Shown: positions 8,507 to 17,679 of the stretch, one piece after another
Layout of the letters: each line of letters opens with the position of its first letter
Numbering within the stretch: the stretch's first letter is position 1
Assembly: GCF_015207605.1 (NCBI RefSeq)
Contig: NZ_JADEWO010000028.1
Location: forward strand, 22,749-86,748
Direction: 5' to 3'
DNA: 64,000 nt
Origin: Oculatella sp. LEGE 06141
GTDB lineage: Bacteria > Cyanobacteriota > Cyanobacteriia > Elainellales > Elainellaceae
Notes under the pieces: generated by a model
Told to the model about the DNA's origin: nothing
Database searches by the model: none
Seen by the model: only the letters and a program-made list of their open reading frames with translations
Translations under genes and position numbers: made by a program

Positions 8507-8920
8507 TCAAGGAGACGATTGAGGCCGCTGGGTGGCGATCGCCAGCCGTGCTCCTGGAATGGCACGAATGCGATCCATCACAGCCACCACACGCCCATGA
8601 GCCACTTCGGTATCGGCATTAATGACCACAACGGGTTGTTCACCTGCCGTAATTTGCTGCTGCACCTGGGCTTCCAGGGCATTAATCTCGATCGACTGGC
8701 GGTTAAGAGACAAATTGCCGCTGCGATCGATCGTAACGACCAACTGGCTTTGAGGTTGGCTTTCCGTGGTGATCGCCCCCGGAAGATTGACAGGCAACCC
8801 CTCGGAACGGGTTAGGAACAGGGTGGACATAATAAAAAACGTCAAAATAGCAAAGATCACATCGATCATGGGCAGGATGTTGATCTGAAATGACGGTTCT
8901 GGCTCATCAGGTAGACGCAT
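8507..8920 (-). CDS. exbD: ExbD/TolR-type biopolymer transport protein
   Basis: This is the single-span partner of an ExbB/TolQ proton channel in the inner membrane. Its 137 residues have a short cytoplasmic N-terminus (PEPSFQINILPMIDVIFAIL), in which the aspartate of MIDVIFAIL is the conserved proton-path residue. One transmembrane helix (about 20-40) and a periplasmic domain with VVINADTEVAHGRVVAVMD follow. I chose ATG 8920 because GAGGAGGAA lies seven bases before it; the longer frame to 8944 lacks a site. It overlaps the end of exbB by 14 bases, showing co-translation. No TonB or TonB-dependent receptor gene is nearby, so the energised target is unknown. Confidence 0.9.
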   Translation of the reverse strand: MRLPDEPEPSFQINILPMIDVIFAILTFFIMSTLFLTRSEGLPVNLPGAITTESQPQSQLVVTIDRSGNLSLNRQSIEINALEAQVQQQITAGEQPVVVINADTEVAHGRVVAVMDRIRAIPGARLAIATQRPQSSP

Positions 8921-9557
8921 AGGGCATTCCTCCTCGCTGCTCATAGCGGCGGCGATACAGCAACTCTAATTGTCCACCGTATTCTTGAATCAGCGCTATT
9001 TGCCGCAAATAGAGTCCTCGAAAGGTGTTGGCAAACAGCAGCGTAAAAATTGCCACAATTAAGCCCGTCGCCGTTGAAATCAGCGCTTCGCTAATGCCAG
9101 CCGTGACCCCTGCGGTTTCGCTACCGCCCAAGTCACCAATTCGCAGAGAAGAGAAGGAGTTGATCAAGCCCAAGATCGTGCCAAGTAGCCCAAGCAGCGG
9201 CGCAACGCTGATCACCGTTTCAAAGACTGTGTTAAACCGCTTGAGCAACGGCAATTCTGCCTGAGCTGCACTTTCGAGTGCCAATCGAAATTCATCTGGA
9301 GTGGCTTGATCCAGTTCCAGTGCCGCCAAAAAAATGCGTGCGATCGGCAAATGTACGTTTTGCTCCAGTTTTTGAAAGGCGGCTTTAGCGCTACGCCTGT
9401 AGAGTGCCAATACTTCTCGTACTACCCGGTCTTGCTGCCGTCCGACCCGAAGCCAAAACATAACTCGCTCTAAAATCAGCGCCATGGCTAGGATTGAAAG
9501 CCCTAAGAGTGGCCACATGACCACTCCGCCTAAGTCAAACAACCTGCTAATTGGCAT
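8907..9557 (-). CDS. exbB: ExbB/TolQ/MotA-type proton channel protein
   Basis: This is an inner-membrane proton-channel subunit that works with ExbD to couple proton flow to an envelope machine. At 216 residues it has the usual three transmembrane helices: about 10-30, 110-135 and 150-175. The conserved segment LKRFNTVFETVISVAPLLGLLGTILGLINSF and the GISEALISTATGL helix are the family signature. GAGGAG lies four bases before ATG 9557, which is preferred to 9569. It follows the DUF2993 gene by 21 bases and overlaps exbD, giving a tight three-gene operon. Confidence 0.9.
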   Translation of the reverse strand: MPISRLFDLGGVVMWPLLGLSILAMALILERVMFWLRVGRQQDRVVREVLALYRRSAKAAFQKLEQNVHLPIARIFLAALELDQATPDEFRLALESAAQAELPLLKRFNTVFETVISVAPLLGLLGTILGLINSFSSLRIGDLGGSETAGVTAGISEALISTATGLIVAIFTLLFANTFRGLYLRQIALIQEYGGQLELLYRRRYEQRGGMPYAST

Positions 9558-9578
9558 GCTTCTCCTCAAAAGGGTCGG

Positions 9579-10373
9579 TTAGGAAGTACCTGGAAAATGA
9601 TCAATTTGGGCATACCCACTGAAAACAAGTTTGTTGCCGTGAGTTTCTAGCCGATTGATTCGCATCATGACCCCATCCAGGTCAAAACGATCCAGGTCAA
9701 CCATATTATCCAAAATTTCGGCAAACGCATGGGTCAAAATTTCAGATAACCCTCGCACTGATTCGGGCACGTCCTCCGCTTCAAACTGAGGCTGGCTAAA
9801 AGAGATCCGCCGTCGCTTCAGCACGGCCAACACAGACGTCATGCTAATGGGTACATCGTTCTGGTTGGGCAAGTCGGTTTTGGCGGTGATTTTCACCTTG
9901 TTGTCCGGCAAGAGCTGCACCTGCACATTGCGGAACGAAAGAGGTTCGCCCCCCGACAGGTTTGTCACCGACTCCATATCGACGTTTTGCAGCCGCTTTT
10001 GCACCAATTCTGCCTTGAAGGATTGGTTGATGGCATCTTCGGTTAATACCACCTGGGCTACCGCCTGAGTCGGTTGCTTCAGGCGAATTTGACCGCCAAA
10101 CACAGAGCCAACGTCGATCGCCACAGCGTCCGTTTCGAACGTCATTTCATCGACTTCAAATTGCCGCCGAATCACTAGACCACGACCGCTCATCTTGAAG
10201 CTGTCAATGCTGCCTTGCAACAGCTTGCTAGATGGGTAGCAACGAATGTCCACCTCTACCGCATCGCTGCGGCTGAACAGGTGTCGGATAGATTGGCTGG
10301 CTGCTGCGTTGAGCATGCGCTCTCCGAAGTCTGTGCCAGAACGGTTCGCTGAACCCGTAAGACCACCAAACAT
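9579..10373 (-). CDS. DUF2993 domain protein
   Basis: This is a 264-residue conserved cyanobacterial protein with no signal peptide. Its pattern fits DUF2993: ERMLNAAASQSIRHLFSRSDAVEVDIRCYPSSKLLQG at the N-terminus, LTEDAINQSF in the middle and VDLDRFDLDGVMMRINRLE near the C-terminus. In actinobacteria DUF2993 includes LmeA, a mannan-elongation factor that binds phospholipid, so an envelope or lipid role is possible, but this is family knowledge only. It leads the DUF2993-exbB-exbD operon (21-base gap to exbB), a context that suggests an envelope-related function. Its promoter lies in the gap beyond 10373. Confidence 0.85.
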   Translation of the reverse strand: MFGGLTGSANRSGTDFGERMLNAAASQSIRHLFSRSDAVEVDIRCYPSSKLLQGSIDSFKMSGRGLVIRRQFEVDEMTFETDAVAIDVGSVFGGQIRLKQPTQAVAQVVLTEDAINQSFKAELVQKRLQNVDMESVTNLSGGEPLSFRNVQVQLLPDNKVKITAKTDLPNQNDVPISMTSVLAVLKRRRISFSQPQFEAEDVPESVRGLSEILTHAFAEILDNMVDLDRFDLDGVMMRINRLETHGNKLVFSGYAQIDHFPGTS

Positions 10374-10990
10374 GCAATCTCTCGCTTACTGGAGTTCTCC
10401 ATCCTTTGTAACAAAACGTGAAGAAATCAGCAATACAGGTCTGCTTCTTGCAACGTTAAGTTAATTTTATTGGAGATTTATGAAATCTGTATTCAAATCT
10501 ATCCTTTGGAAGACGATCGCATCTGTAAACCGTAAAGCCGATCGCCACCCATAAAGCGGCATCAAATGCGGTAGTCAGTGGTGCCCTTCGTCTGGTTGGC
10601 GACCTGTGTTCATGCTCCCACAGGTATGATGCCAGTCCGAAAAATTGCTAAATGCCTCCCATGTCAATGCTTTGGGGCAGGTCTTAGATTGTGCCATAGG
10701 TTGCGCCGCGATCGCCTACTCGTCCATCACCGGACCGGAGCAGAACCGGCAGAACGGGGAATGAGGATGGCGATCGCGGTTGGGTAAGGGCAGGTAGGGG
10801 CAAGAAACCATGCAGCCGAGATTTGCGCCAGTTTCCACCACAGATTCGGCAGACATGCTGTTCAAGCAAGGCTGAAGGCACTACTCTAGATAGGAGGGCA
10901 ATCTGGATGCCCTTGCTTCTGTATGATGCAGTAAAGGCATGATGCAGAAAGTCTAGCCTCAATTCTTAAACCCTGACTTGGACGCGGAGT
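10374..10990. other. Divergent intergenic region between DUF2993 and nadK
   Basis: These 617 bases should hold both outward promoters. Open frames inside (for example 10684-10962 on the minus strand) look random and have no ribosome site. No strong hairpin was seen. Confidence 0.35.
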
Positions 10991-11914
10991 GTGCCGAAAG
11001 CTGGCATTATCTACAACGATATCAAGCCTGTTGCTTGTCGTGTCGCTGATGAGTTGAAAGACAAGCTGACAGCGTGCGGATGGGATGTCTGCCTTGCAAC
11101 TGGCGTAGGCGGAATCCTTGGCTATTCCCAACCCGATCGCCCCCTTTGCCATACCCCCATCACCCAGCTTGCCCCACCTGGGTTTGATCAGGATATGGGG
11201 TTTGCGATCGTTCTGGGTGGAGATGGAACTGTACTGTCGGCCTTTCGTCAGATTGCGCCCTGGAACATTCCGCTGTTGACGGTTAACACCGGGCATATGG
11301 GGTTTTTGACGGAAACGTACATCAATCAACTGCCCCACGCCATTGAGAGGTTGACCACCGAAAACTACGAGATCGAAGAGCGAGCCATGCTCTCGGTACA
11401 GGTTTTTCGGGGAGATGAAGATGCTTTAGTGTGGGAAGCACTGTGCCTGAATGAGATGGTGCTGCACCGAGAACCGCTAACCAGCATGTGCCACTTTGAG
11501 ATTGAAGTCGGCAAACATGCCCCGGTTGATATTGCGGCAGATGGGGTGATTGTTTCTACGCCAACTGGCTCGACAGCGTATTCTCTCTCGGCTGGCGGGC
11601 CAGTGATTGCACCGGGCGTATCAGTGCTACAGCTTGTGCCTATCTGCCCTCATTCGCTGGCATCCCGTGCCCTGGTTTTTGCAGACAGTGAACCCGTTAC
11701 CATTTATCCAGCCAACCCCAGTCGATTAGTGATGGTAGTGGACGGCAACGCCGGGTGTTATGTGTTGCCCGATGACCGAGTGCGCGTGTTGCGATCGCCC
11801 TACTCTGCTCGGTTTATTCGGCTGCGTGACAATGAGTTTTTTCATGTGCTGCGCGAGAAACTGGGTTGGGGGCTGCCCCACATTGCTAAACCTACCTCGG
11901 TTGAACTGCCCTAG
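10991..11914 (+). CDS. nadK: NAD kinase
   Basis: This cytoplasmic enzyme phosphorylates NAD to NADP. Its 307 residues carry the catalytic [12 protein letters not shown] motif (GGDGT at about 76-80), the [10 protein letters not shown] loop, LNEMVLHRE and the [22 protein letters not shown] signature. The start is GTG at 10991, preceded by GCGGAGT. It begins [13 protein letters not shown], as cyanobacterial NadK proteins do. Cyanobacteria often have two NAD kinases; this one has the short N-terminus. The response-regulator gene follows closely on the same strand, so they are probably one transcription unit. Confidence 0.95.
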   Translation: MPKAGIIYNDIKPVACRVADELKDKLTACGWDVCLATGVGGILGYSQPDRPLCHTPITQLAPPGFDQDMGFAIVLGGDGTVLSAFRQIAPWNIPLLTVNTGHMGFLTETYINQLPHAIERLTTENYEIEERAMLSVQVFRGDEDALVWEALCLNEMVLHREPLTSMCHFEIEVGKHAPVDIAADGVIVSTPTGSTAYSLSAGGPVIAPGVSVLQLVPICPHSLASRALVFADSEPVTIYPANPSRLVMVVDGNAGCYVLPDDRVRVLRSPYSARFIRLRDNEFFHVLREKLGWGLPHIAKPTSVELP

Positions 11915-12002
11915 AGTCAGCCTTTAAGTTGCCCCCAGATCGAGCCAGGCTATATTGGGCTAAAAAATGCTACAACAAAGTATTAATGCTCAGGTAGGTC
12001 AT

Positions 12003-12698
12003 ATGAATGCCGTTGCCCTTGATCCCAGTCCCCGGGTGTTAGTAGTGGAAACCGATGAAGTGCTGGCTCAGCATGTCAGCATGGACTTACGAGAATCAGG
12101 GTATGAAACGGCGATCGCGTACGACGCTCCCAGCGGTCTACACCAGGCTGAAGAATTTAGACCATCGCTGATCGTCATTGATCGGATGCTATCGGGAGAG
12201 TCAGGTTTATGGTTATGCACCCATCTTCGGGCGAGCGGGGCGCGGGTGCCGGTGTTGCTGTTGATGGCACGCGACCATGTAGACGATCGCGTAGCCTGCC
12301 TTGAAGCAGGTGCCGATGACTATTTTTTAAAGCCCTACCGTACCGACGACTTTTTGAAGCTAGTTCGGCTATATTTGCAGCCCGATACCGTTAGCACTGA
12401 ACAGTTGCGGTTTGCCGATTTAGCGCTGGATTTGGCAACCCGACGGGCGTTTCGCAACGAACGGGCAATTGACCTCACCATGAAGGAATTCGAGCTGCTG
12501 AAATACTTGATGGAGCATCCCCGTGAAGTATTAACCCGCGAACAAATTCTGGAGAACGTTTGGGGTTACGACTTCATGGGCGAATCAAACGTGATTGAAG
12601 TGTACATTCGTTACCTGCGGCTCAAGATTGAAGATGAGGGCGAAAAGCGCTTAATCCAAACCGTACGCGGAGTGGGTTACGTGCTGCGAGAAACATAA
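12003..12698 (+). CDS. nblR: OmpR-family response regulator, NblR-like
   Basis: This is a DNA-binding response regulator with a receiver domain (about 10-125) and an OmpR-type winged helix (about 135-230; MKEFELLKYLMEHPREVLTREQIL, VYIRYLRLKIE, TVRGVGYVL). The sequence strongly recalls NblR, which governs phycobilisome breakdown and stress survival. The receiver has the aspartate D60 and lysine K110. The first acidic pair reads E16-T17 instead of Asp-Asp, and the switch Thr/Ser position is methionine (M88, in LMARD). NblR of Synechococcus is described as able to work without phosphorylation, which fits. ATG 12003 has AGGTAGG upstream; an in-frame ATG at 11967 has no such site. It follows nadK. 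Confidence 0.83.
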   Translation: MNAVALDPSPRVLVVETDEVLAQHVSMDLRESGYETAIAYDAPSGLHQAEEFRPSLIVIDRMLSGESGLWLCTHLRASGARVPVLLLMARDHVDDRVACLEAGADDYFLKPYRTDDFLKLVRLYLQPDTVSTEQLRFADLALDLATRRAFRNERAIDLTMKEFELLKYLMEHPREVLTREQILENVWGYDFMGESNVIEVYIRYLRLKIEDEGEKRLIQTVRGVGYVLRET

Positions 12699-12742
12699 CG
12701 CTACACTGCTGGCTATGGGGCTGCCGCCTCTGGGCTGCCCCT

Positions 12743-13336
12743 CTACTGATGAGCCTCATTACCAGACAGCAGAGTATTCAGGTCGGCCAAAACCTCCGCA
12801 TCCAACGCGCCTGCCACGGTCAGCTCAATCTGGCGATCGCTATCGCTAGCTTCTCCCACACTCAACCGCAGACAGAGATGGTTTTCGGGGCGATACGGGA
12901 GCCGCTCGGCCCACTCGATCGCCATAATGCCCGGTGGATACTCCACTCCCTCCCAGTACAGCTCGGGCTGGAGAGCAGCCACTTCTGATGTATTCAGGCG
13001 ATAGAGGTCAAGGTGATAGAGCGGAACCCGACCCTCTACATATTCGTTAATCAGCGTAAAGCTGGGGCTAACGATGGGATCGGTAATGCCTAACCCGTGG
13101 CCGATTCCCTGTACCAGGGTTGTTTTGCCGCTGCCTAAGTTCCCCTCCAGCAGCAGGGTGGTACCCGCCGATAGCGATCGCCCCAGGATAGTTCCCAGAG
13201 CATGAGTTGCGGCAGCGTTGGGTAATAAATGACGAATGGATGGTATCCCGACAGGCATAAAGCGGTTTGCCAGTGCATCTGCTCTTATCACTAGCATAAA
13301 TCTAGCCACTGTGATGATTGGGGCGATCACGCCCAT
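12743..13336 (-). CDS. tsaE: tRNA threonylcarbamoyladenosine biosynthesis ATPase TsaE
   Basis: This is a P-loop ATPase of the t6A tRNA-modification complex (with TsaB and TsaD). The Walker A is GNLGSGKTT, followed by LVQGIGHGLG, SPSFTLINEY and LYHLDLYRL. A later IEWAER is typical of TsaE. The open frame gives 197 residues, longer than the usual 150 or so. The N-terminal 26-40 residues are probably not translated; internal ATGs at 13297 and 13258 are alternatives, and none of the three has a good ribosome site. It converges with the NblR-like gene, 45 bases away. Confidence 0.92.
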   Translation of the reverse strand: MGVIAPIITVARFMLVIRADALANRFMPVGIPSIRHLLPNAAATHALGTILGRSLSAGTTLLLEGNLGSGKTTLVQGIGHGLGITDPIVSPSFTLINEYVEGRVPLYHLDLYRLNTSEVAALQPELYWEGVEYPPGIMAIEWAERLPYRPENHLCLRLSVGEASDSDRQIELTVAGALDAEVLADLNTLLSGNEAHQ

Positions 13337-13488
13337 GAAAAAGAGGCGCAGCTTCCTACGCCCCCTGTCACACTGTTTCTATTTAGAGAGGTACTCAATT
13401 AAGACAAAACAGCACCTTTATTCAGCGAAACGCATCAGGTTGAGGTGATAAACCCTGAAGTTGGATTCGCTAGTGTAATGGCGACAGG

Positions 13489-13713
13489 CTAGTTGTCGTA
13501 AACCCGACACTCGTCTGCATCAGGGTTATCGTCGCAGTATTGTTGCAGGGACGTTTTAGGTGTTCCCTTGGTGCGCTGGTGGGCTGCTTCGGCTTGCAGT
13601 TCCTCAACTGCATCCCAGGCTGCTGCACATTCAGCAGAAGCCTCGCCGCCAACTTCACAAGCTGCACGAGCTTGCTCCCGCTCTTGTTCAATTTGATCTT
13701 GGATATTGCTCAT
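13489..13713 (-). CDS. cp12: Calvin cycle regulator CP12
   Basis: This is a 74-residue intrinsically disordered redox switch that binds GAPDH and phosphoribulokinase in the dark and shuts the Calvin cycle. It starts MSNIQDQIEQEREQAR and holds the conserved AWDAVEEL core. Both cysteine pairs are present: the N-terminal pair in AACEVGGEASAECAA and the C-terminal pair in YCDDNPDADECRVYDN, the GAPDH-binding tail. It is therefore a complete canonical CP12 with no extra CBS domain. The ATG at 13713 is chosen by homology; the open frame extends to 13737. No partner gene is adjacent. Fast dark-light control is by disulfide formation, known for the family. Confidence 0.96.
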   Translation of the reverse strand: MSNIQDQIEQEREQARAACEVGGEASAECAAAWDAVEELQAEAAHQRTKGTPKTSLQQYCDDNPDADECRVYDN

Positions 13714-14370
13714 GGATATTATTGTTTTTACGTCCACTAAGGTACAGGATACTCCTATCTTAGGGTAGCTTAGTCAATTGCTTTCCTAAATCACCCAACA
13801 GATGGTTTCTTGAAGGCAACTACATCCTCTTCCACTAAGGCATAAAGCAGGGATTTTGAAACCAAACTAAACCTTATTTTTAGAATTTGGTTCTTCCCCT
13901 GATCTTAGAGGTACAAAGTTACTTACACTTGATCTTAGCGTGTACCTGCTCGTCCGCTTGTGAGCCATGCTACTGAATAAGCGTTGCCCAATCAAATGGA
14001 TGACGCGTCTTGTATGAGCGGCTTTTCTTATCAACAGACTGTTTTTGATTTTGCCTGTTTGGCGATCGCATGCAGGTAGCTTATCGATCTCAAACTCGTC
14101 ATCAAACCGATCGTTAAAGATTAATTATTTTAATCATTTATATAATAGAAACAAATTGATTGGCCTGTTTAAGAAACCTCAACCATTCTGTTGTTTGGAA
14201 AGTCCGTTTTCTGGCTGGCTTTAATCGATTTTGAAGGTGTAGCAAGCGAATAACGGTATGTTCAGATTCGTCTCAAAAACGTGCTGCTGAGGCGGTGAAC
14301 TGGCGAAAATAGCAGCAGTGGGGTGTTTTGAGTTCCTTTAGCGACCGAAACTTTCGAAGGAAATGTCATC
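13714..14370. other. Divergent intergenic region between cp12 and FIST gene
   Basis: This is an AT-rich 657-base gap with no gene visible. Near 14280-14335 a long imperfect inverted repeat (GTGCTGCTG ... AGCAGCAGTG) lies within 100 bases of the FIST start and could be a leader structure. AAGGA precedes ATG 14371. Confidence 0.35.
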
Positions 14371-15630
14371 ATGGCAGAACTGGCAGCAGATCAAATGAAG
14401 TGGGCAACGGCTCTCTCCACTCGTCCTTCTTTAGAGTCCGCCATTGCTGAGGTGGTTGAGCAGGCGCAGCAGCGTTTACAGGCTCCGGCAGACTTAGCGC
14501 TGGTCTTCATTTCGTCCGCCTTTACCAGCGAGTATTCTCGCCTGATGCCATTACTGGCAGAAAAGCTGAAGGTACCTGCCCTGATTGGTTGTAGCGGTGG
14601 TGGTGTAGTGGGCACCAATCAGCTAGGGCAGACGGAAGAGGTGGAGGGAACAGCCGCCATCAGTCTCAGTTTGGCGCACTTACCGGGGGCTAGGGTAACC
14701 GCATTTCATGTAACAGCAGACCGCCTGCCGGATCTGGATAGCCCTCCCAACCTGTGGGTCGATTTAATTGGAGTGCCACCCGAAGACCAGCCTCAGTTCA
14801 TTCTGTTGGCCGATCCATTTTCCTCGGGTGTCAACGATTTGCTTCAGGGGCTAGATTTTGCTTACCGGGGAGCCATCAAAATTGGCGGGTTAGCCAGTGC
14901 TGCTTCAGTTTCGAGCCGCAGCAGTTTATTTTGCAACTATCAGCAATTTCAGGAAGGAGCCGTGGGGGTTGCTCTAAGCGGCAATATTACGCTGGAGGCG
15001 ATCGTGGCTCAGGGGTGCCGGCCAATTGGCCCCCTTTATCGAGTGGTTGAGGGCGAACGGAATATCATCCTGAAGCTAGAAGAAGAAGCCGAGAACGATC
15101 GGGGCACCTGTGGTGTTGGTCAGATTCCGTTGGAGCTGCTTCAGGGGTTATTTGAAACGTTGAGTGAAGAGGATCGCGTCTTAGCCCAGCACTCACTATT
15201 CATTGGAATTGCGCGCAACGAATTCAAACAAGTTTTAGAGCAGGGCGATTTCTTGATCCGCAACTTGCTTGGGGTCGATCCGAAATTAGGAGCGATCGCC
15301 ATTGGTGATCGGGTGCGACCCGGTCAGCGTGTCCAGTTTCACCTGCGCGATGCTCAGGCTTCAGCCGAAGATTTAGAATCCCTGTTAGCGCGGTATCAGC
15401 GGCAAGCAGACGGCGAAACGGCATCGTCTGTGGGAGCGTTGATGTTTGCGTGCGTTGGGCGGGGGGAAGGGCTATACGGTGAAGCCAATTTTGACTCGCA
15501 GCTATTTAACCGCTATGTGCCAAATATTCCCCTCAGCGGGTTCTTTTGCGGGGGCGAAATTGGGCCAGTCGGAGATGCTACCTTTTTGCACGGCTATACC
15601 TCTGTGTTTGGCATCTGCCGCCAGCCCTAG
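14371..15630 (+). CDS. FIST-domain sensory protein
   Basis: This is a 419-residue protein made of FIST N-terminal (about 35-230) and FIST C-terminal (about 240-405) domains. Marks are ADLALVFISS, LIGCSGGGVVGT, GGLASAA and, in the C-terminal part, GALMFACVGRGEGLYGEANFD and IPLSGFFCGGEIGPVGD. FIST domains are predicted small-ligand sensors, often for amino acids, and are usually fused to signalling modules. Here the protein stands alone with no kinase, cyclase or regulator next to it. There is no signal peptide or membrane helix, so it is cytoplasmic. It converges with a metallophosphoesterase only 8 bases away. Confidence 0.87.
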   Translation: MAELAADQMKWATALSTRPSLESAIAEVVEQAQQRLQAPADLALVFISSAFTSEYSRLMPLLAEKLKVPALIGCSGGGVVGTNQLGQTEEVEGTAAISLSLAHLPGARVTAFHVTADRLPDLDSPPNLWVDLIGVPPEDQPQFILLADPFSSGVNDLLQGLDFAYRGAIKIGGLASAASVSSRSSLFCNYQQFQEGAVGVALSGNITLEAIVAQGCRPIGPLYRVVEGERNIILKLEEEAENDRGTCGVGQIPLELLQGLFETLSEEDRVLAQHSLFIGIARNEFKQVLEQGDFLIRNLLGVDPKLGAIAIGDRVRPGQRVQFHLRDAQASAEDLESLLARYQRQADGETASSVGALMFACVGRGEGLYGEANFDSQLFNRYVPNIPLSGFFCGGEIGPVGDATFLHGYTSVFGICRQP

Positions 15631-15638
15631 GCGCATGG

Positions 15639-16745
15639 TTACAGCATTAAGGTCGTGTGGTTGTCGATCAAGGTTAACGTGCCGTTTGGATCGATCGCGC
15701 TAAACCTCTGGACGTATTGGCGCACCGGGGCGGGCAGTTGCGGCCAGTCGAACACCGCATCTCCTCCGGCGATGTCAGCCCAAAAATAACGGAGAGTGGG
15801 CACGATCGCCTCTGCTTCTGCTAAAGAAAGATTCAACGGCGGTTGGGTTAAAAGCTTGACCATAAATGGGAAGGAGCGATCGCCCATCCATTCCCGTGAT
15901 GTGGTTTGCAAATCGATCCATCCTGGCACCGCGTCAACCCAGTCGGACTCAATTTGGAGCCAGCATCTACCTTGCTCATCCTGGTGAAATTGCAAGACGC
16001 GATAGGGGTGAGGATAGCTAACAAGCGATCCGGTTGTAATTTCGTAGATGCCCTGCTGGTAAGCAATATCCTGGACATGCAGATGCCCGGTGAAAATAAG
16101 ATGAACGTTGGCTGGGTTGAGCAAAGCCAGCAACTCTGCCGCATTGCTCAGCATGTAGCGATGCCCCATACCCGACCGAGCCTGCCCCGGCAGGTGTTCC
16201 AGGACGTTGTGATGCACCATGAGCAAAATCACCTCTTCGGAGGCAGTGGCTAGCGTCTGCTGAAGCCAGGTGAGTTGGTCTGGGTCGAGCACTCCTGTAT
16301 TGATTTGCTGACCCTCCGCATCAAAGGCATTAGAATTTAACCCAATCAAGCGTACCCCCGGCAATACCTGACAGGTGTAATAAAGCTGGTCGGGATGGGT
16401 ATAGCCAAATGCCTGGTAATATCCTGGAAAGTCTGCAATGCCAATGGCGCGATCGCTGGCCGTTGCCCTTGGCGCATCATGATTACCGGGCACCACATAA
16501 ACCGGATAAGGGAGCTGTGCCAGACGACGCGCCAGCCAGTCATGGTTTTCGGCCTCCCCATGCTGGGTTAAGTCGCCGGGTATCAGCAAAAAATCTAGGT
16601 TGAGCGCGGCCAACCGCTCCAAAACCAGCTCTAGAGCAGGAATGCTGACTTCGACTAGATGGAACCGACTGGGGTGATCCCAGATGGTGTGGGGCAGAGC
16701 GATGTGTGGATCGCTAATGATGGCAAATTTAAAATTCAAGCTCAT
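15639..16745 (-). CDS. Calcineurin-like metallophosphoesterase (CpdA-like)
   Basis: This is a 368-residue two-metal phosphoesterase. The five metal-binding blocks are clear: SDPHIALP, IPGDLTQHG, VPGNHDAP, MVHHNV and TGHLHVQD. This order and the LTQHGE segment resemble the cyclic-nucleotide phosphodiesterase CpdA/Icc group. About 100 extra residues at the C-terminus have no known motif. The substrate is not certain; cAMP is a reasonable guess because cyanobacteria use cAMP signalling. It is cytoplasmic with no signal peptide. Its start at 16745 opens with MSLNFKFAIISD, immediately before the first metal motif. Confidence 0.87.
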   Translation of the reverse strand: MSLNFKFAIISDPHIALPHTIWDHPSRFHLVEVSIPALELVLERLAALNLDFLLIPGDLTQHGEAENHDWLARRLAQLPYPVYVVPGNHDAPRATASDRAIGIADFPGYYQAFGYTHPDQLYYTCQVLPGVRLIGLNSNAFDAEGQQINTGVLDPDQLTWLQQTLATASEEVILLMVHHNVLEHLPGQARSGMGHRYMLSNAAELLALLNPANVHLIFTGHLHVQDIAYQQGIYEITTGSLVSYPHPYRVLQFHQDEQGRCWLQIESDWVDAVPGWIDLQTTSREWMGDRSFPFMVKLLTQPPLNLSLAEAEAIVPTLRYFWADIAGGDAVFDWPQLPAPVRQYVQRFSAIDPNGTLTLIDNHTTLML

Positions 16746-16956
16746 GATATGGACGTTAGCAAAATCAAGGTGGGACGAAATAACCCTACTTCTATTGTTG
16801 CGGTGAGCTTTAATCTGGATGATGTCTGCCGATTCGCTCTACAAGTTCGGTTGTTTCGATCTACAGTGGATAAGTGAATTTTGCCGCAGACGGCGGCGAT
16901 CGCCCTCAGGGATGACCTGCACGCGACGATTTGTTGTGTTTTGTGGAGAGTAAACA

Positions 16957-17592
16957 GTGGCAGCGGTTCGAGTTCGGCAACACGTTAATCCGCTGAGTCA
17001 AAAATACCAAACGCCTGCGGCTCCTCCCGACTGGCGATCGCTTTATGCCAACCTGCAACAGCCGCTCCATTTAGACATTGGCTGTGCTAAAGGACAGTTT
17101 TTAATTAACATGGCGCAGCAGGAACCAGGCTGGAACTTCCTGGGGATTGAGATTCGTGAACCGCTGGTTGTTCAGGCTAATGCGGAACGAAACGAACTAA
17201 GGTTGACCAATCTACATTTTTTATTCTGCAACGTTAATAACTCATTGCGACCGTTGTTGGAGTCGTTGCCTGCGGGCGTTTTGCAGCGGGTGACCATTCA
17301 ATTTCCCGATCCGTGGTTTAAGAAACGGCACCAAAAGCGGCGAGTGGTTCAGCCCGAACTGGTTACAGACCTAGCCGCCTATCTGGTTAGTGGCGGTATG
17401 GTGTTGATTCAGTCGGATATTGAAACGGTTGCAACCGAGATGCGCGATCGCCTCGGTGCCCATTCTGCCTTTATGAAGCAAGGCGAGCAGCCGTGGCTTG
17501 CTGCCAATCCGTTAGCTGTGCCAACAGAGCGAGAGCAATCGACCCTGGCACAGGGAGAACCCGTTTATCGAGCTGCGTTTGTCAGGGTTTAA
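16957..17592 (+). CDS. trmB: tRNA (guanine-N7-)-methyltransferase
   Basis: This SAM-dependent enzyme methylates G46 in the tRNA variable loop. The SAM-binding motif is LDIGCAKGQFLINMA and the family signature is FPDPWFKKRHQKRR. EREQS near the C-terminus matches the conserved TxxE/ERE block. At 211 residues it has normal length. It starts with GTG at 16957, preceded by GGAGAG. The upstream gap from the divergent phosphoesterase is about 210 bases. Two successive hairpins follow the stop. Confidence 0.95.
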   Translation: MAAVRVRQHVNPLSQKYQTPAAPPDWRSLYANLQQPLHLDIGCAKGQFLINMAQQEPGWNFLGIEIREPLVVQANAERNELRLTNLHFLFCNVNNSLRPLLESLPAGVLQRVTIQFPDPWFKKRHQKRRVVQPELVTDLAAYLVSGGMVLIQSDIETVATEMRDRLGAHSAFMKQGEQPWLAANPLAVPTEREQSTLAQGEPVYRAAFVRV

Positions 17593-17598
17593 ACACAA

Positions 17599-17654
17599 AG
17601 AGACGTTCCAGTTGGAACGTCTCTCTGGGATGGCAACGTTGATCGACGTTGCCA
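17599..17654. terminator. Two tandem hairpins between convergent genes
   Basis: The first stem pairs 17599-17610 with 17613-17624 (12 bp, almost no loop). The second pairs 17631-17639 with 17646-17654 (9 bp, 6-base loop). They sit between the trmB stop and the end of the convergent small gene. There is no long T-run, so termination is inferred from position and stem strength. Confidence 0.6.
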
Positions 17655-17679
17655 GGTTGATTAACCGTTGGCTCATAAT

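Noticed and set aside
8338..8565. Minus-strand frame overlapping the end of exbD
   Set aside because: It runs through the exbD terminator and reads in another frame; its tail is low in protein-like character.
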